Positions 25,801 through 37,317 of a stretch of 64,000 nt of DNA are shown here, one piece after another. The notes under the pieces are model-generated. The model searched no databases. It worked only from the letters and a program-made list of their open reading frames with translations, and had not been told where the DNA came from. Origin of the DNA: Parelaphostrongylus tenuis (Eukaryota; Nematoda; Chromadorea; Rhabditida; Metastrongylidae). The stretch is from the NCBI GenBank assembly GCA_019055375.1, contig JAHQIW010004523.1:682001-746000 (forward strand). The letters run 5' to 3'. Every line of letters begins with the position of its first letter. The stretch's first letter is position 1. Both the position numbers and the translations under genes were made by a program.

Positions 25801-26261
25801 AAATGGATTCTGGCTAGGTAGTAGTAGCATCGCAAAACAACGTATGTCGTAGTGAGAGCGAAGACTCCGACTTAGCGGGCGGAGTCATAAAGAGGTTGGT
25901 TGTGTGGGATGAAACGAAGAGGTCGCCATGTACCGAAGCGGAATACTCGCCGATTCTTCTGAGGCAAAAGAATTTCTGAAGCTTACTACGAACTTCTACG
26001 AATGCCTGCGAATTTTTTTCAAACTTCTGAATGAAACCAGCTCTTTCAGCATATCATAAAAAATTCTGACTGAAGCGACACATGGTATAAATAAGTATGA
26101 AATGTTCGCTAGTGCATTCGGCTCCATTCGTGGCATCGCAATGGTAATCGAATACGCATTTAGTTTATACAACGGCTAGCTGCGACCTAACGATGTCCCA
26201 AGCCAGTGCTTCGCAACTTTCAGGCTTCTGTGGTAATAATTTGTCGATCCGAGAATCTTGA

Positions 26262-26345
26262 TTGGCCCGATTTATCGGTGGCACAGGTTCGAACTAGAGA
26301 AACCGTGTGCGTTGCAGGATCTGTAACCGCTACGCTACACACTCA
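26262..26345 (-). mobile_element. tRNA-like SINE head, minus strand
   Basis: Read on the minus strand, GTGTAGCGTAGCGGTTACAG (A-box-like) is followed about 35 nt later by TAGTTCGAACCTGTGC (B-box-like). The body downstream is not clearly recognisable. A functional tRNA is unlikely because no clean cloverleaf can be folded by eye. Confidence 0.45.
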
Positions 26346-27904
26346 CTCAACTTAGGTTTGTTGCTGAAAGCAGCCATTTGTTGACCTTTTACTCGAGTTT
26401 TTCTCTTGAAACAAGGCAACTAGTCGCACATAGTTCTCAGTGATTTCAAATGACGATTATGACTTCTGAAGTGTTTAGTCCATCGTTGTAGGTTTTATGA
26501 GTAGATAATATCTTAGTTTTAAATGACTTCTCTTTAAGACATTTTTGATGAGTTCTCTTAATAATCAGCACCGATCAACGATATCGGGCCGAATAGAATT
26601 TTGCGGTTGTTTCAGACCGGATGTGCAAGGGATTCCGATGACAGGTGAGCGAGCTGCATAATGAATTCGACTCAAAGGTCAAGCTGGCAACTGTTGTGTC
26701 ATCAGCGGGCGCTGTGATGATTGAGATTGGAGAGTCGACGGCATCCATTGGTGTATTTTATGCTTTGTTCTGACCAGATGTGGATTATGAAAAATTGATA
26801 TTGAATAGTACAGTAGGCAGAAACTTCCAGAAGCCCATCATTTTTCATTGTGAATGGAAAAATTCAAAATATGGCAGTATGAAGTTATTTAAAGACTGAG
26901 TTGTCAAAAAAGTACTGCTTAAGAATTAATAGGAAAAAAAACAGTAAAAAGCGTTGTAAACCACCGCTGGCTATTTAGGATATTTAAATAAGCAACAGTA
27001 GGAAAAAAATAAACATTTGAAAAGGAAAAAGCAAAACATCTTGAGCACAATAGCACATGGCGTGTTCTTGTCAACTACAGAAGTGGTCAAGAAATTTTAT
27101 AATGGAAAAGAATAATAATCTTCTCCATTTTGTCTATCCTATCACATTTTCACGTTGGCAATGTGTTGTCAACAATAGGACAACGACAATCTAGTCCCAC
27201 GCCCGAATTCTTTTTTTTTTTGTTTTTTTCTCGGCTATTTTGACATTGTTGATCTCAACTAGAATGATCTAAAATAGAATTTAGTTATTCAGAATGTACA
27301 AAATAAATCTGCCTTCGCTGCAAGATCATAAACACCAGCTGAACAATTTTGCTTCTTCCTTTTGTTTATTAAGGTTTCGAAACTGAATGGCGTTAGCACC
27401 ATAGTGTTGTAATTAGTTCTTACGCAAAATGGCCTCTATAAGAGTCATATGATGCGAAAATAATAAACGCTTCCTACTTTGATGGAATACCTTTTCACTT
27501 ATGATTAGTTCTATAAATTGCACTAAAAATTATTAGTTATAGAGCTTCATCTACAAAATGTAAGTTTCCTTACTACATGAAAATCATAATCTACTTTTAC
27601 AGGAACCATGGAATATACTTTTAAGGTTTCTGTCCAAAGACCTGCAATTTCAATAAGAAAGCGACTAAAACTAGAACTCTATTTGAAAATGTGATGCTTT
27701 CAGTAGATCATTATGCTCGCCTTGTGCTAAAAGATTCAAACTTTATATCACGTTCACATTTTTTTGGAAGTTTTAGTTTTGAACATTTGACATTTTCAGA
27801 GCACACTGGAGAAATAATAAGTGTATCTAGTGCTAAGTTATACTCGAAATTTCCAGTGTTTCATTGCATTTTTCGTAGTATTATGATGTTTCATATACAA
27901 CTAA

Positions 27905-28200
27905 GGGGACTAACTGGTGAGCAGAATACGACTTCAAACGGGAGTCGAACCCGCGTTTCATCCTTACCGTACACGCGTGCTACCACTACATCACCGAGCT
28001 ACATTCGCGCCACCACTCATTCTTTGAAAAAACCTGTTAAAGGTTGGTGGCTGACAGCTATCACAAAGATAATGAAGAATAAGCGGTGGTGCGAATGTAC
28101 TTCGGCGGTGGTGGTGGTAGCATGCGTCCCCGATATGGATGAAACGCTGGTTCGACTCCCGTCTGAAGCCGTATTTTTGCTCACCACTCAATTCTCTTAG
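27905..28200. mobile_element. Inverted pair of family B SINEs
   Basis: A minus-strand copy at about 27905-28020 and a plus-strand copy at about 28030-28200 share a central leader (CCTGTTAAAGGTTGGTGGCT). Both have the tRNA-like block GATGAAACGC with GGTTCGACTCCCGTCTGAAG, or its complement CAAACGGGAGTCGAACCC. Both are flanked by GCTCACCACTCAATTCTC-type ends. The mirrored ORFs on the two strands come from this symmetry. Confidence 0.7.
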
Positions 28201-30548
28201 GCGTATCTAGTGTAATAGTGCAAATTTTGTGCCACAGATCGGCAAAGTTCTGAACTTCTGAAATACTCTAGTGATGCAGAAATTATCCCAGTCATCAAAG
28301 AATCTGCTTCGTTGCCAAAAGGTCAACATTTTAAACATAGTATATGGTCGTGCAAAATGCAATATAATATTAAACAAAACACATTACAATAGAACATAGC
28401 GTAACGTAGCGTTATATGCAACAATCAAAAATGATTTGTACGAAAGATGACTACGCACTCGAAAAATGGTGAGAACGTAACCGCTGCTCACTATCGATGC
28501 CGATTGAATGGTGTCCTTTTAGTATAGCATGCTCATATGATAAGAAACTTGAACGTCCTCATTTGATTTTCGCCGGGTACTTTTTTATTTGCTTGCTGAG
28601 TTATTCGTTGATTTTTACTTCGCCATCGAAGTGAGACTGTTTCCCATTCGAAAAAAAATGAACTGCTAGTTTTGCGACAAAAAAGCCATAATCGATTAGC
28701 TCTCAATAGATTTCTGCACAAGTGCATATTCAACAGTAAATATTTCATCACTGTGGAACGGTTTGTCTCTATGGCTAATCTTATGGGCTTTAGCACCTCT
28801 CTTCAGTAATTTGGCCGATTAGTGATTTGAACATTCAGGGCAGAGTCTCGTGATACCAGCGCCATAGAGCATCAAATCGTCATCACCGCCACTTATCATG
28901 CTTTATGGATCAAGCAATGGCTAACAATCTTGTAACTAAATTCCTTCCAAGATTCCAGATGGAATGGCTAAACTCGTCTTCAGCTTAGATAGCCTTGCTA
29001 AGGAGTTAGATGCCCATTGTACCTCGCAGTCAGACATATAAAACTTAAAAAGCCATAGTGTCATGACTATCTCGAGACGCTGAGTAGAGGTAACTTTGCC
29101 TTGCCAGAAGATCAATGAGATAGGAGTCATACTGGAGGTTGCACGACCTTTTAAAGATAGATTATTAGAGTATTCAGCTGAATACAGCTGTTAAAGCAGT
29201 ATAACGACAGTAAGAGAAAATGTAAAGTAACAAGAGAGTTGCCTTAAATTTTCTTTATTATTGAATCGACATAATAAGAAAACACAGCACATAAAATAGC
29301 CATTGATGAACGACGGACGACTATTATCTGTGAAATTGGGACACAACTGAAACTAGATGGATCATCCATTTTTTTTTTGGACAAGTGCAGCTCGCCCGAG
29401 AAAAAATGAAAGAGTTCAGATCCTTCCGATGATAAGATAGTGTAAAACATATTCATGTGTGAAGGACTGATAAGCTATCAATAAAGCATTAATTTACAAT
29501 TAATCGGGAATAAAATAAAACTACAGGTCGGAGAATCAAGGGAGGAATTGACAATTTCGAATACTGATCTGTCAGTCTATTTAGGATTGATCAATCGTAT
29601 GCTGGGCGTTAGAAAATCCTGAAAGCTTCTAACTTTCTGCCAGTTGCAGCATTTTTGATTCCAGAAGAATGTAATATAATCATAACAAAACAACAATACT
29701 CGCATGTTGCAGACGAAGAACTGTAGATATTGAAGATTCATAATTAAACTTGTAAATTTTAGATTTTGCTACAAGTCAAGGTATGTTGGCTTGGAAATCG
29801 AAAGTAGCCCTATTTTATCAAATGTTCTGTACTCAACGTACGTCAAACCTTATGGGTTAAAATACCCCATTTGTGTGATTTATACGCTTTGTCCTTCCTA
29901 CCTCCGTGATTCAATCAAATAATTTGAAATCCAAAAAAGTTCTGATCATTTCATCCTGCTTCATTTCAGTGCTTTGCTAACTTTTCATCTTTCAAACCTA
30001 TGCTGAAATTCATAAGTTACAACTATACATTTGTTTGAACACCAGTAAAGCTGCTAAATAACTTTTTTTTTGGAAAAGAGCAATATTGCCACATTATAAC
30101 TATCGCATTTTGAAGAAAAAAGCAATTGCTCAAGTTCAGTTGAAATTCTAAAGATCTTAAGGAAAAACACTAAACTTCGTGGTATTGGCTCTATCAAACA
30201 ATTTGTCGCATTATCACAAAAAAAAAATAAGAAAAATTGATTTTTTTTGAAAATAAAGGACGTAGATACAAGGAATCTTCTGATGGAGCTGCAGACCGAG
30301 TGAAATGTGGATATCCACTGTTTCCTGGATAATCTTAGAAAACACTTTCGACAGGATTACTGCTCTCTTCGATCAATGTGAGTGTAAATCGTTAGAACTA
30401 ACTAGAGCTAACCATTGATGGAAATAATCAATAAACAAATGAAATAATTTGTATGCACCAGCTCTTCGAAACAACGGCGACGTCATCTGTAATATTGTCA
30501 TGAGAGACCGGAAAGGGAACGAATAGAAGAAAGGTTGGAAGAGGATAC

Positions 30549-30854
30549 AGTTGGACGGTAGAAAGGCGCAAGGCGCCACTTATGTTGATTGGCTGTCGGC
30601 CAACGAATTCGAATTCAATCGCTTCTGTTCCACAAAAACTTGGTTGGGAGCCGTACGCCAGTATGTCGGAAAAACCTCGACTGCGCTTAGAAAGAACTGA
30701 CACAACAGATGTCGGGAGAACTTCTAAGCAGACTCGATCTTTGAAGAAGAGGAGGCACTTGAATCCTAACGTTAAGATGTTTGAAGTGAAATGCCCGAGG
30801 TTTGAATACCGTAATCTTCAGCTTTTTCCGTCAAAAAAGGGATTTCATGAATAG
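30549..30854 (+). CDS. Unrecognised open segment, possible small gene or exon
   Basis: An open frame of about 100 codons ends in TAG at 30854, with an ATG at 30582. Its composition is protein-like and basic toward the end (RSLKKRRHLNPNVKMFEVKC, then PSKKGFHE). The minus strand is also open across the first half. No splice sites, neighbours or family resemblance decide between them. Confidence 0.22.
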   Translation, partial: SWTVERRKAPLMLIGCRPTNSNSIASVPQKLGWEPYASMSEKPRLRLERTDTTDVGRTSKQTRSLKKRRHLNPNVKMFEVKCPRFEYRNLQLFPSKKGFHE

Positions 30855-33647
30855 TTTTTAGGATGATTGTGTTTGAATGGGAATACTTAACGAATCTTCA
30901 TTTGAGTAGTCTTTTGAAACTATTCGATTCACCAGTCTATGAATTTCGTGGAAATAATTTGTTTCATGCACAGCATAGTTGAATTCTTTATCTGTATTAC
31001 AGCGAAAATAACGAAAAATGCTATAGGTTCTAACCTACTTTCACTTCACATTTCCTCAACTGAAGGATACTTAAGAAAACACTAAGCTCATTCGCTAAGG
31101 AATTCTTTGTAATTCTCAGACTCCCAGATTTTGTCAATCATATTAAGAACTACAGAACCATGAAAACGAAATGGCTTAGAGCCAAGGGAGTTACAAACGC
31201 CTATACACCGCCTAAGTGTCTCCTTCACTTACTTATTCTATTGGGCAAAATAAGCTGCTGATATGATGGTAGATAAATAAATTCTCAATATCGATCCTAT
31301 TAGTGTTCACGTCCACTACGATACTACGCGCTTCCAAGAAAAATTACTATTTTTCATAAATTTACAACGAAGAAACGAATAAAAGAAAATCTGGCACCGT
31401 ACGATGCAATTCTGACAAAAATGTGCAAAAAGGAAAGCGCCTAATATTTACATTACTGTCAATCTACCCAGTAGTTGCAAAAAATTCAGCAAAAAACAAT
31501 CTTCCTTTCTGTTATCAAGGACAATTAGTTGCAATGAGGAAACTGCTCTTTACATGTGTAAAGAAATTCCATGGACTGTAAACTATTGAGAAGTCGAAAT
31601 TTCAATGTTAGGAAGAAAAATGATGTTAGTCGTCAGCGTCATTGACAACATAAACTGGTGACGACGATCACTAGAAGGACGTTCTCATCATTAGAGCTAA
31701 AACCTTAGGCTCTATTGGCATTGAAAAAGATGACGGTGGTAGCGACAGTAGAACGAACCAACGGAGACGGCCTTGCAGGAAGACGAACGAACTGCCAGCT
31801 TTCGCCGTGCCTGTCACAGTGTCCCTTTAACCTTTCTCGGGCAGGACACAACACTTATGAAAACAAAAATCTTGATGTGCATCGTATAATACGAAGCCGC
31901 CGCACAAAGCCAAGGCTCTGACTTCTTCTAATCTGGCTTTTCATTGCAGTTTCAAGGTTTTCATGTTTTTATGAAAGGAAAGTCTTGATTGTGAACTAGT
32001 GTGGTGATCTATCAAAGCAACCGGAGTGAGACTGACGGAGAAAAAAAGTTCTAACACTTTCATCGCAGTTAGGGGTAGAATGAAATACTATTAGTTCGTT
32101 TCTTTGTGAAGCAGAACGACGTGTAAAGTTCAGTGAGTGATTTTACTTTGTTGAGTGAGAGTACAAACTCATTTTCCTCTATTTTCCTCCCTGTCCTTCC
32201 TAGAGGGCTTGAGAAAAATGAATAGAACGATCTACAGCGGACTGGAGACAAGTTAGTAGCTAAAAGTAGGAAGTTGGGTTTGTTGGATTTAGGCGAAACA
32301 AAGCGAAAAATCTTCGAAGAAAATAGATTCAAGCAGGGACTTGAAGAGAGATAAGAAGAAGAAAGAAGACAAAGATAAGGACAAATTGTCTTGTTTAAGG
32401 AAGCGATAGCTCTGAGGTGTCGGTCAGAAAGCAAGGCTAGGCGCATTCAAACGTCTTCCGGTGTTGTCCGGGTGGTTCGTGATCGGCTCAGGAAGGAAAA
32501 GCCGTATGTGCCAGCAGAAGGTCACGCTGTGTCGACGGCGTCAGTCCGTCCCGGTCGGTCATTCATCCCGAGTGGGCGTGACCATTCATGCCGAATTCAA
32601 ACACGGTGGTGGTGGTGACGACCGCGCCATCTGGCGCTCCGACGCTTGTACTCACTGAGGAGGACGACGTCGTCAACTTACACGCGACCAGCTGCGGCCG
32701 GCATTTGAAATTCGACACAAAATCACACCTCGTCACTGATCGAGCGATGTCGTAAACGGATACCGAATTAATTGGGAACTGGTTTAGCCCCTAGTAGGAC
32801 AAATTAGACAATGATTTATATATTATAAATGTAAAGTAAGTGAGCTTTTAGACGGCGACAAAATATAAAGGTCGAAATTTTTGTTCAACAACGAAGGCAA
32901 ATAGAAAATGAATAAAAATCTGATAGAGTTGAAAATGACTGAATAAGTTAGCTGATTTTAAAATAAGCAGAACTTCTTCGAAGTAACTAGAGCTTTTCAA
33001 ACGACATTCCAATTGCTAGATCTAATTTTCTGTAGTGAAAGAAGTGGAATATCAAATCGTAAAGGTGTGAAGTGAAGAAGAGACCGTGTCTCGTTTTTTC
33101 CTTTTTTTTCTAAGCTTATCGCCAACAAGCAGCTGAGAAAGATAATCTATTCACCATGGTTAGTAGTAGAGACAATTTCAGATGTTTTGTTTTTCCTAGA
33201 AGTTATTAATGATCAATATAATTTGACTGAGTTAAGAATAATCCATTGTACAAAAGCAAAAATTGATCCCGATTTGGCGAACTGGTTCTCAAAAGTTCCA
33301 TATGTTGTAGGGAATATGAACAACTTTGGAAATGAATGAAAACTGTTGAAAAAGTCTCACTTGATGTACTGGTTAGATAAGGTGAGAAAACTTCAAACCC
33401 TTGTTGGTCACGCGGTTCAAAGGCCTTCAATCAAATGAGACGTGAGGGCTGCCTATTCTGAGCACTCACTGACAGTCAAGATCTATTCATTCAGTAACTC
33501 GTTCAAGTGAAGAGCTTTCGAAGGAAACAAAACGTGCAAGGACAACATATCTTTTATGCCTCTTGAACTTCTTCGACAGAAATCGAGACCATTCGGAACC
33601 AAATTCTAGCTACTTTGTACGGTTGGTTAACTTAATCACTATGAGGA

Positions 33648-33735
33648 TGTGGTGTGATAAAGTGGTTAGAAGTGTGACGAAATGCGCATAAGGTCATTGC
33701 TTTGAATCAGCACCCGGACTAAACAACTTATAATT
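33648..33735 (+). mobile_element. Diverged family A SINE head
   Basis: GTGTGATAAAGTGGTTAGAAG resembles the A-box region of family A, and CATTGCTTTGAATCAGCACC stands where the B box would be. The body further on is barely recognisable. Confidence 0.35.
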
Positions 33736-36270
33736 CTTTGTGGGAGGAGAGGGGAAAGGGGTCAAAAATCTATACCACGGTTTCAGGGATGAACAAATCA
33801 AAAGGCTAAGTACATAGTCAAGCTACCGCAAGTCAATCTATAAGTCATATATGCACTAATTCTTCTCTACAAAACTAAACAAAATCGTATTTATGACGGA
33901 TTCTTCAAAGATATATCCACGCCAATCACTTTGAAACTCTTCCCCATGTGATCACTGTCTGAAACTTTTTCAGAGGTCTAGGATATGATAGATGACTCGC
34001 CATGGACTAACCGTTCCAATCCCACATTCGAGGGTGAATGATAACAGTTAGATTGAAGCAAATGATCGTCAAATAAATTCAGCAGGACGATGGTTTTGAG
34101 CGTTCAAAGAAATCAGACAGAAAAACTAAACAGATAAATTTTTTTCTATCGAAGATAGTCTGAAAATATACTTCTCTGGCTACTCATTCAGAAAAATCAA
34201 ACCTTATGCAAATACTTTGGAGTATTGAAGAAGAAAGACAATGCAGATAGAAAGTACCAAAAACTATCAGCAACATATTAGTGAGTCTAGTGGCAATAAA
34301 TAACCAGCTGGTTATTACTTGAGGTGGAACTGGTCAGGCAGTCGGCCAAGACTGTTCTGACCTTTCGAGTGGTTCATGCTCATCCATCACTATCACTCAA
34401 GAAGGGCTAGATCTTATTGACTGCGATGTTGAAGCTCACAACGAATAACTTATTCGTGTTGCGAACAAATCCTGGGGATTTCGTTGGAGCAACAAGATTC
34501 ATGGATTTTCCTTCGCTATAATACAATTATTACTGATCATTTAAATGCCCATTGAATAAAAATTGATCCACGTACCATCAAAGTTTTTGGATAATATGGT
34601 CTTCAATGTAATTGCATGACTCTCAGAAACTCAGCTACCCTAATATTCTCAAAATTTGTTAGAATCAAAGATAAACTTATGCGTCAGAGATGGATTTTTT
34701 TTTGAAAAAGTGTTAATTCAAAGGAGCACAATCACACAAGAGCTTCATTCTTTTGGTGATTGTTGTTTTCTAGAAGAAGCTGTGTAGACTCAGAAAAATT
34801 ATGAAATGATTTTAAAAAAGTCAGATTTAGTACAAAAGCAATAAGAACTGTCTGACAATTTTCTTTCTCTGTTTCTTGCATCCATTCACTGATTTTCTTG
34901 TACTAGTTCGACATCAATACGATATCTTCTATGAGTATATAAGCGAAATATATTAGTGTTCATCGAAAAAACTTCAAAGAAATTCCCAGTTTGGAATTGA
35001 CATATCTACGTGTTTTAGAGAGAATTCTAAATATTTCGATGACGATAACTAGATGGGATAGAATGCAGAACGCAATAATCGAATGGAAATAATAAATGTG
35101 GAATCAAAAGGGTACGAGAATAATCGACGGTGAATTCAAGAGTGGCAATACCGTTTCCTCATGACCGCTGATGGTAAAGGTTTTCAATTGTATCTCAATC
35201 GAGGAAAGTTCAACAGATTCCAGATGGAGGCCATTCCCCCACTATATAATTACATAGCTTACTAGTTATAGCTGTTAACAGTTACCTTGTTATTCTTTGA
35301 AATACTGTAGATCTCGATCAGTTTGCCCTTACTATGTTGAAAACTTCGACTGCTGTTGAGGACGACTTAGAGCCAACAGATTTGAGGGCCCATTAATGAA
35401 AAATGGGACGAGCAACGTAGCTCCTCTTTATGAAGATTGAGAGAACAAGGAATCAATGATATTACTGAAGAAACGCTATAATGTAGAATAACAGCAGGCT
35501 CGTGAGAATTTTGAAAACGTCAATTTGTGAATATTTTTCCGCCCTTCCTAATACTCTACTCGATTTGCACTACTTAGAGAACATTAATGATTGATCGCTG
35601 ATCGAATTAGAAGTGTTTTTCAATCTAAGAACACTGACATCATGTGGCCTAGGCGACACAGATTCTGAGGAAAATCTATCAAGTACTTACTGCATTGAAC
35701 CGTAGTCTAAAAGATCAAATACATCGAAATGAGTCAAGCCGCAAGCGATAACGTACTTTGAATAGACTCGAGCCGAACTGACAACAATGTGTCTGTCGAT
35801 TTGGTCACGATGGCGGTGACAATGACGAATGACCCGTCACTATCGCGTAATGACAAAAGCCGTATTGTTTCCGTATACTGCCGTTTGCTTGTTTGACCAG
35901 CTCGTTCGTTTAACCAATATCTTGTTGGGTAGCATCTTCGACAAGAATTCGACATTCGTAGCGAATCTTATGAGTTGTCACCTATAGTGAGATGGGCCGG
36001 AGTGAGTGATGCCGAGTAATCATGGTGAAACAGATTCCAAACAGCTGTATGTTTCAAAACTGCGGAAATCCAAACTGTTCCTTCGCTCTTCTCTTTCTCT
36101 GCTCAATGACATATTGTAAAATATATGCACTTTTGATTATGTAGAGTGCTTCATATGGGCACGTATAGGTGTCCAAAAAGTTCTAGAAACACTAAGTAGT
36201 TCTCTAGAAAACTGTAAAAAGCAAAATTGAGTAGCTCGTTCACAAAAGAGGATTGAAACTGCAGTTATGA

Positions 36271-36531
36271 TTGAGTTCTAGAAGAACGTTTGAAGAGTCT
36301 AGTGGAAAATATTCACTTCTCTATAGTAATGTGATCAATTTTTCCCTCAAAGAGTCAACAACATTTTGGTGGGAATTTGTTGGACGACGACTGCAGGTGC
36401 ATCAATTGTTGGAGAAGAACAAGCTCATAAATGATTTAGGAACGTGGAACATGCTCCAAGAAAGTCGCTTTCCTAATCCTGATCTTATGGAGACAGAGTT
36501 TAGCGATAATTTAACATCACTTTTTCTGTAG
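36271..36531 (+). CDS. Unrecognised open segment upstream of the calcium channel gene
   Basis: An 86-codon open frame (for example WWEFVGRRLQVHQLLEKNK) ends in TAG. A nearby segment at about 36755-36890 after a TGCCAG acceptor is open in two frames, one reading KAEAENVRLEAISSSSATID. Either could be an upstream exon of a short gene, but splice partners cannot be fixed and no family is recognised. Confidence 0.2.
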   Translation: MSSRRTFEESSGKYSLLYSNVINFSLKESTTFWWEFVGRRLQVHQLLEKNKLINDLGTWNMLQESRFPNPDLMETEFSDNLTSLFL

Positions 36532-37317
36532 AACTCTCTCACTGAACAGTGATTAGTTAGGAGAGGTGAAGAAAAAAGAGGTGAGGAAGGCATAGAATAA
36601 AGAAACAAGTTTTCAATTTTCAGTTTCACAAGTTTGGCCATTGCTTTTCTTGAAGTAATTCATGCGATTTACTTCGAAAACTTTCACCTATTGGGCAAAT
36701 CCTGCTAATCACTGGTGGGTCCCATCTCAAAGACAATTGAATTCAATAACTGCCAGGCAAAGCACGTAATCAGAACAGAAGCCGACGGAGCTGTTTGTCG
36801 AAGGCAGAAGCGGAAAACGTCCGTTTGGAAGCAATCTCCTCCAGCTCTGCAACAATCGATAACGTTGACGCTTTTTCAAATCCCTAAGGATCAACTTTTT
36901 GAGGTAGGAAAAGATGGATTGACTCGAACTTCTTTAATGCACGGCTAAAAAGTACTCTTTCAAGTAACTTTTCCTTTCAAAAATCGGATAATTCCCAAAA
37001 CTGGACAATAGTAGCAGGTGTCCTTTATTGTTTGGTTAGGTTTTCCAACTATCACCTCATTCATCAGCTTCATTAATAGGTGATAACAGAAGGTAAGACT
37101 AAGGGTCAATTAATTATAGACCGATTGATTGATTGGACGATAGATCATAGTAAAACACCAAAATAGTAATGGATCTATCTAATCGATTCTTGGGACTATT
37201 GAGAAAATGTGCTTCATTAATTCGCTGAAATCGTCTTTTTGAACATAGGCTAAATTATACTGAGTTATGAGAGCTGTCATTATTATTATTGCCAACTTAT
37301 GCTGTTTCAAAATCAGG

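Larger units (their letters stand above)
20111..37317. other. Large head-to-head intergenic region
   Basis: The region separates the 5' ends of pop-1 (minus) and the calcium channel beta gene (plus). It is mostly A+T-rich with no exon chain I can support. It contains SINE copies at about 20322, 22600, 26262, 27905 and 33648, a pyrimidine-rich CT run at about 23940-24000, G+C-rich patches at about 31700-31920 and 32400-32700, and weak open segments at 30549-30854 and 36271-36531. Distant 5' exons or enhancers of either gene could lie here. Confidence 0.45.

Noticed and set aside
26645..26773. Short open segment VSELHNEFDSKVKLATVV after an ACAG site
   Set aside because: Only 43 codons, with a stop just upstream and no partner exon.
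27691..28200. 169-codon plus-strand open frame
   Set aside because: Its second half is the inverted pair of tRNA-like SINEs, which is open on both strands through symmetry.
31715..32660. G+C-rich open frames on the plus strand
   Set aside because: Several overlapping frames are open, none has clear splice sites or family motifs; recorded only as G+C-rich patches in the intergenic region.
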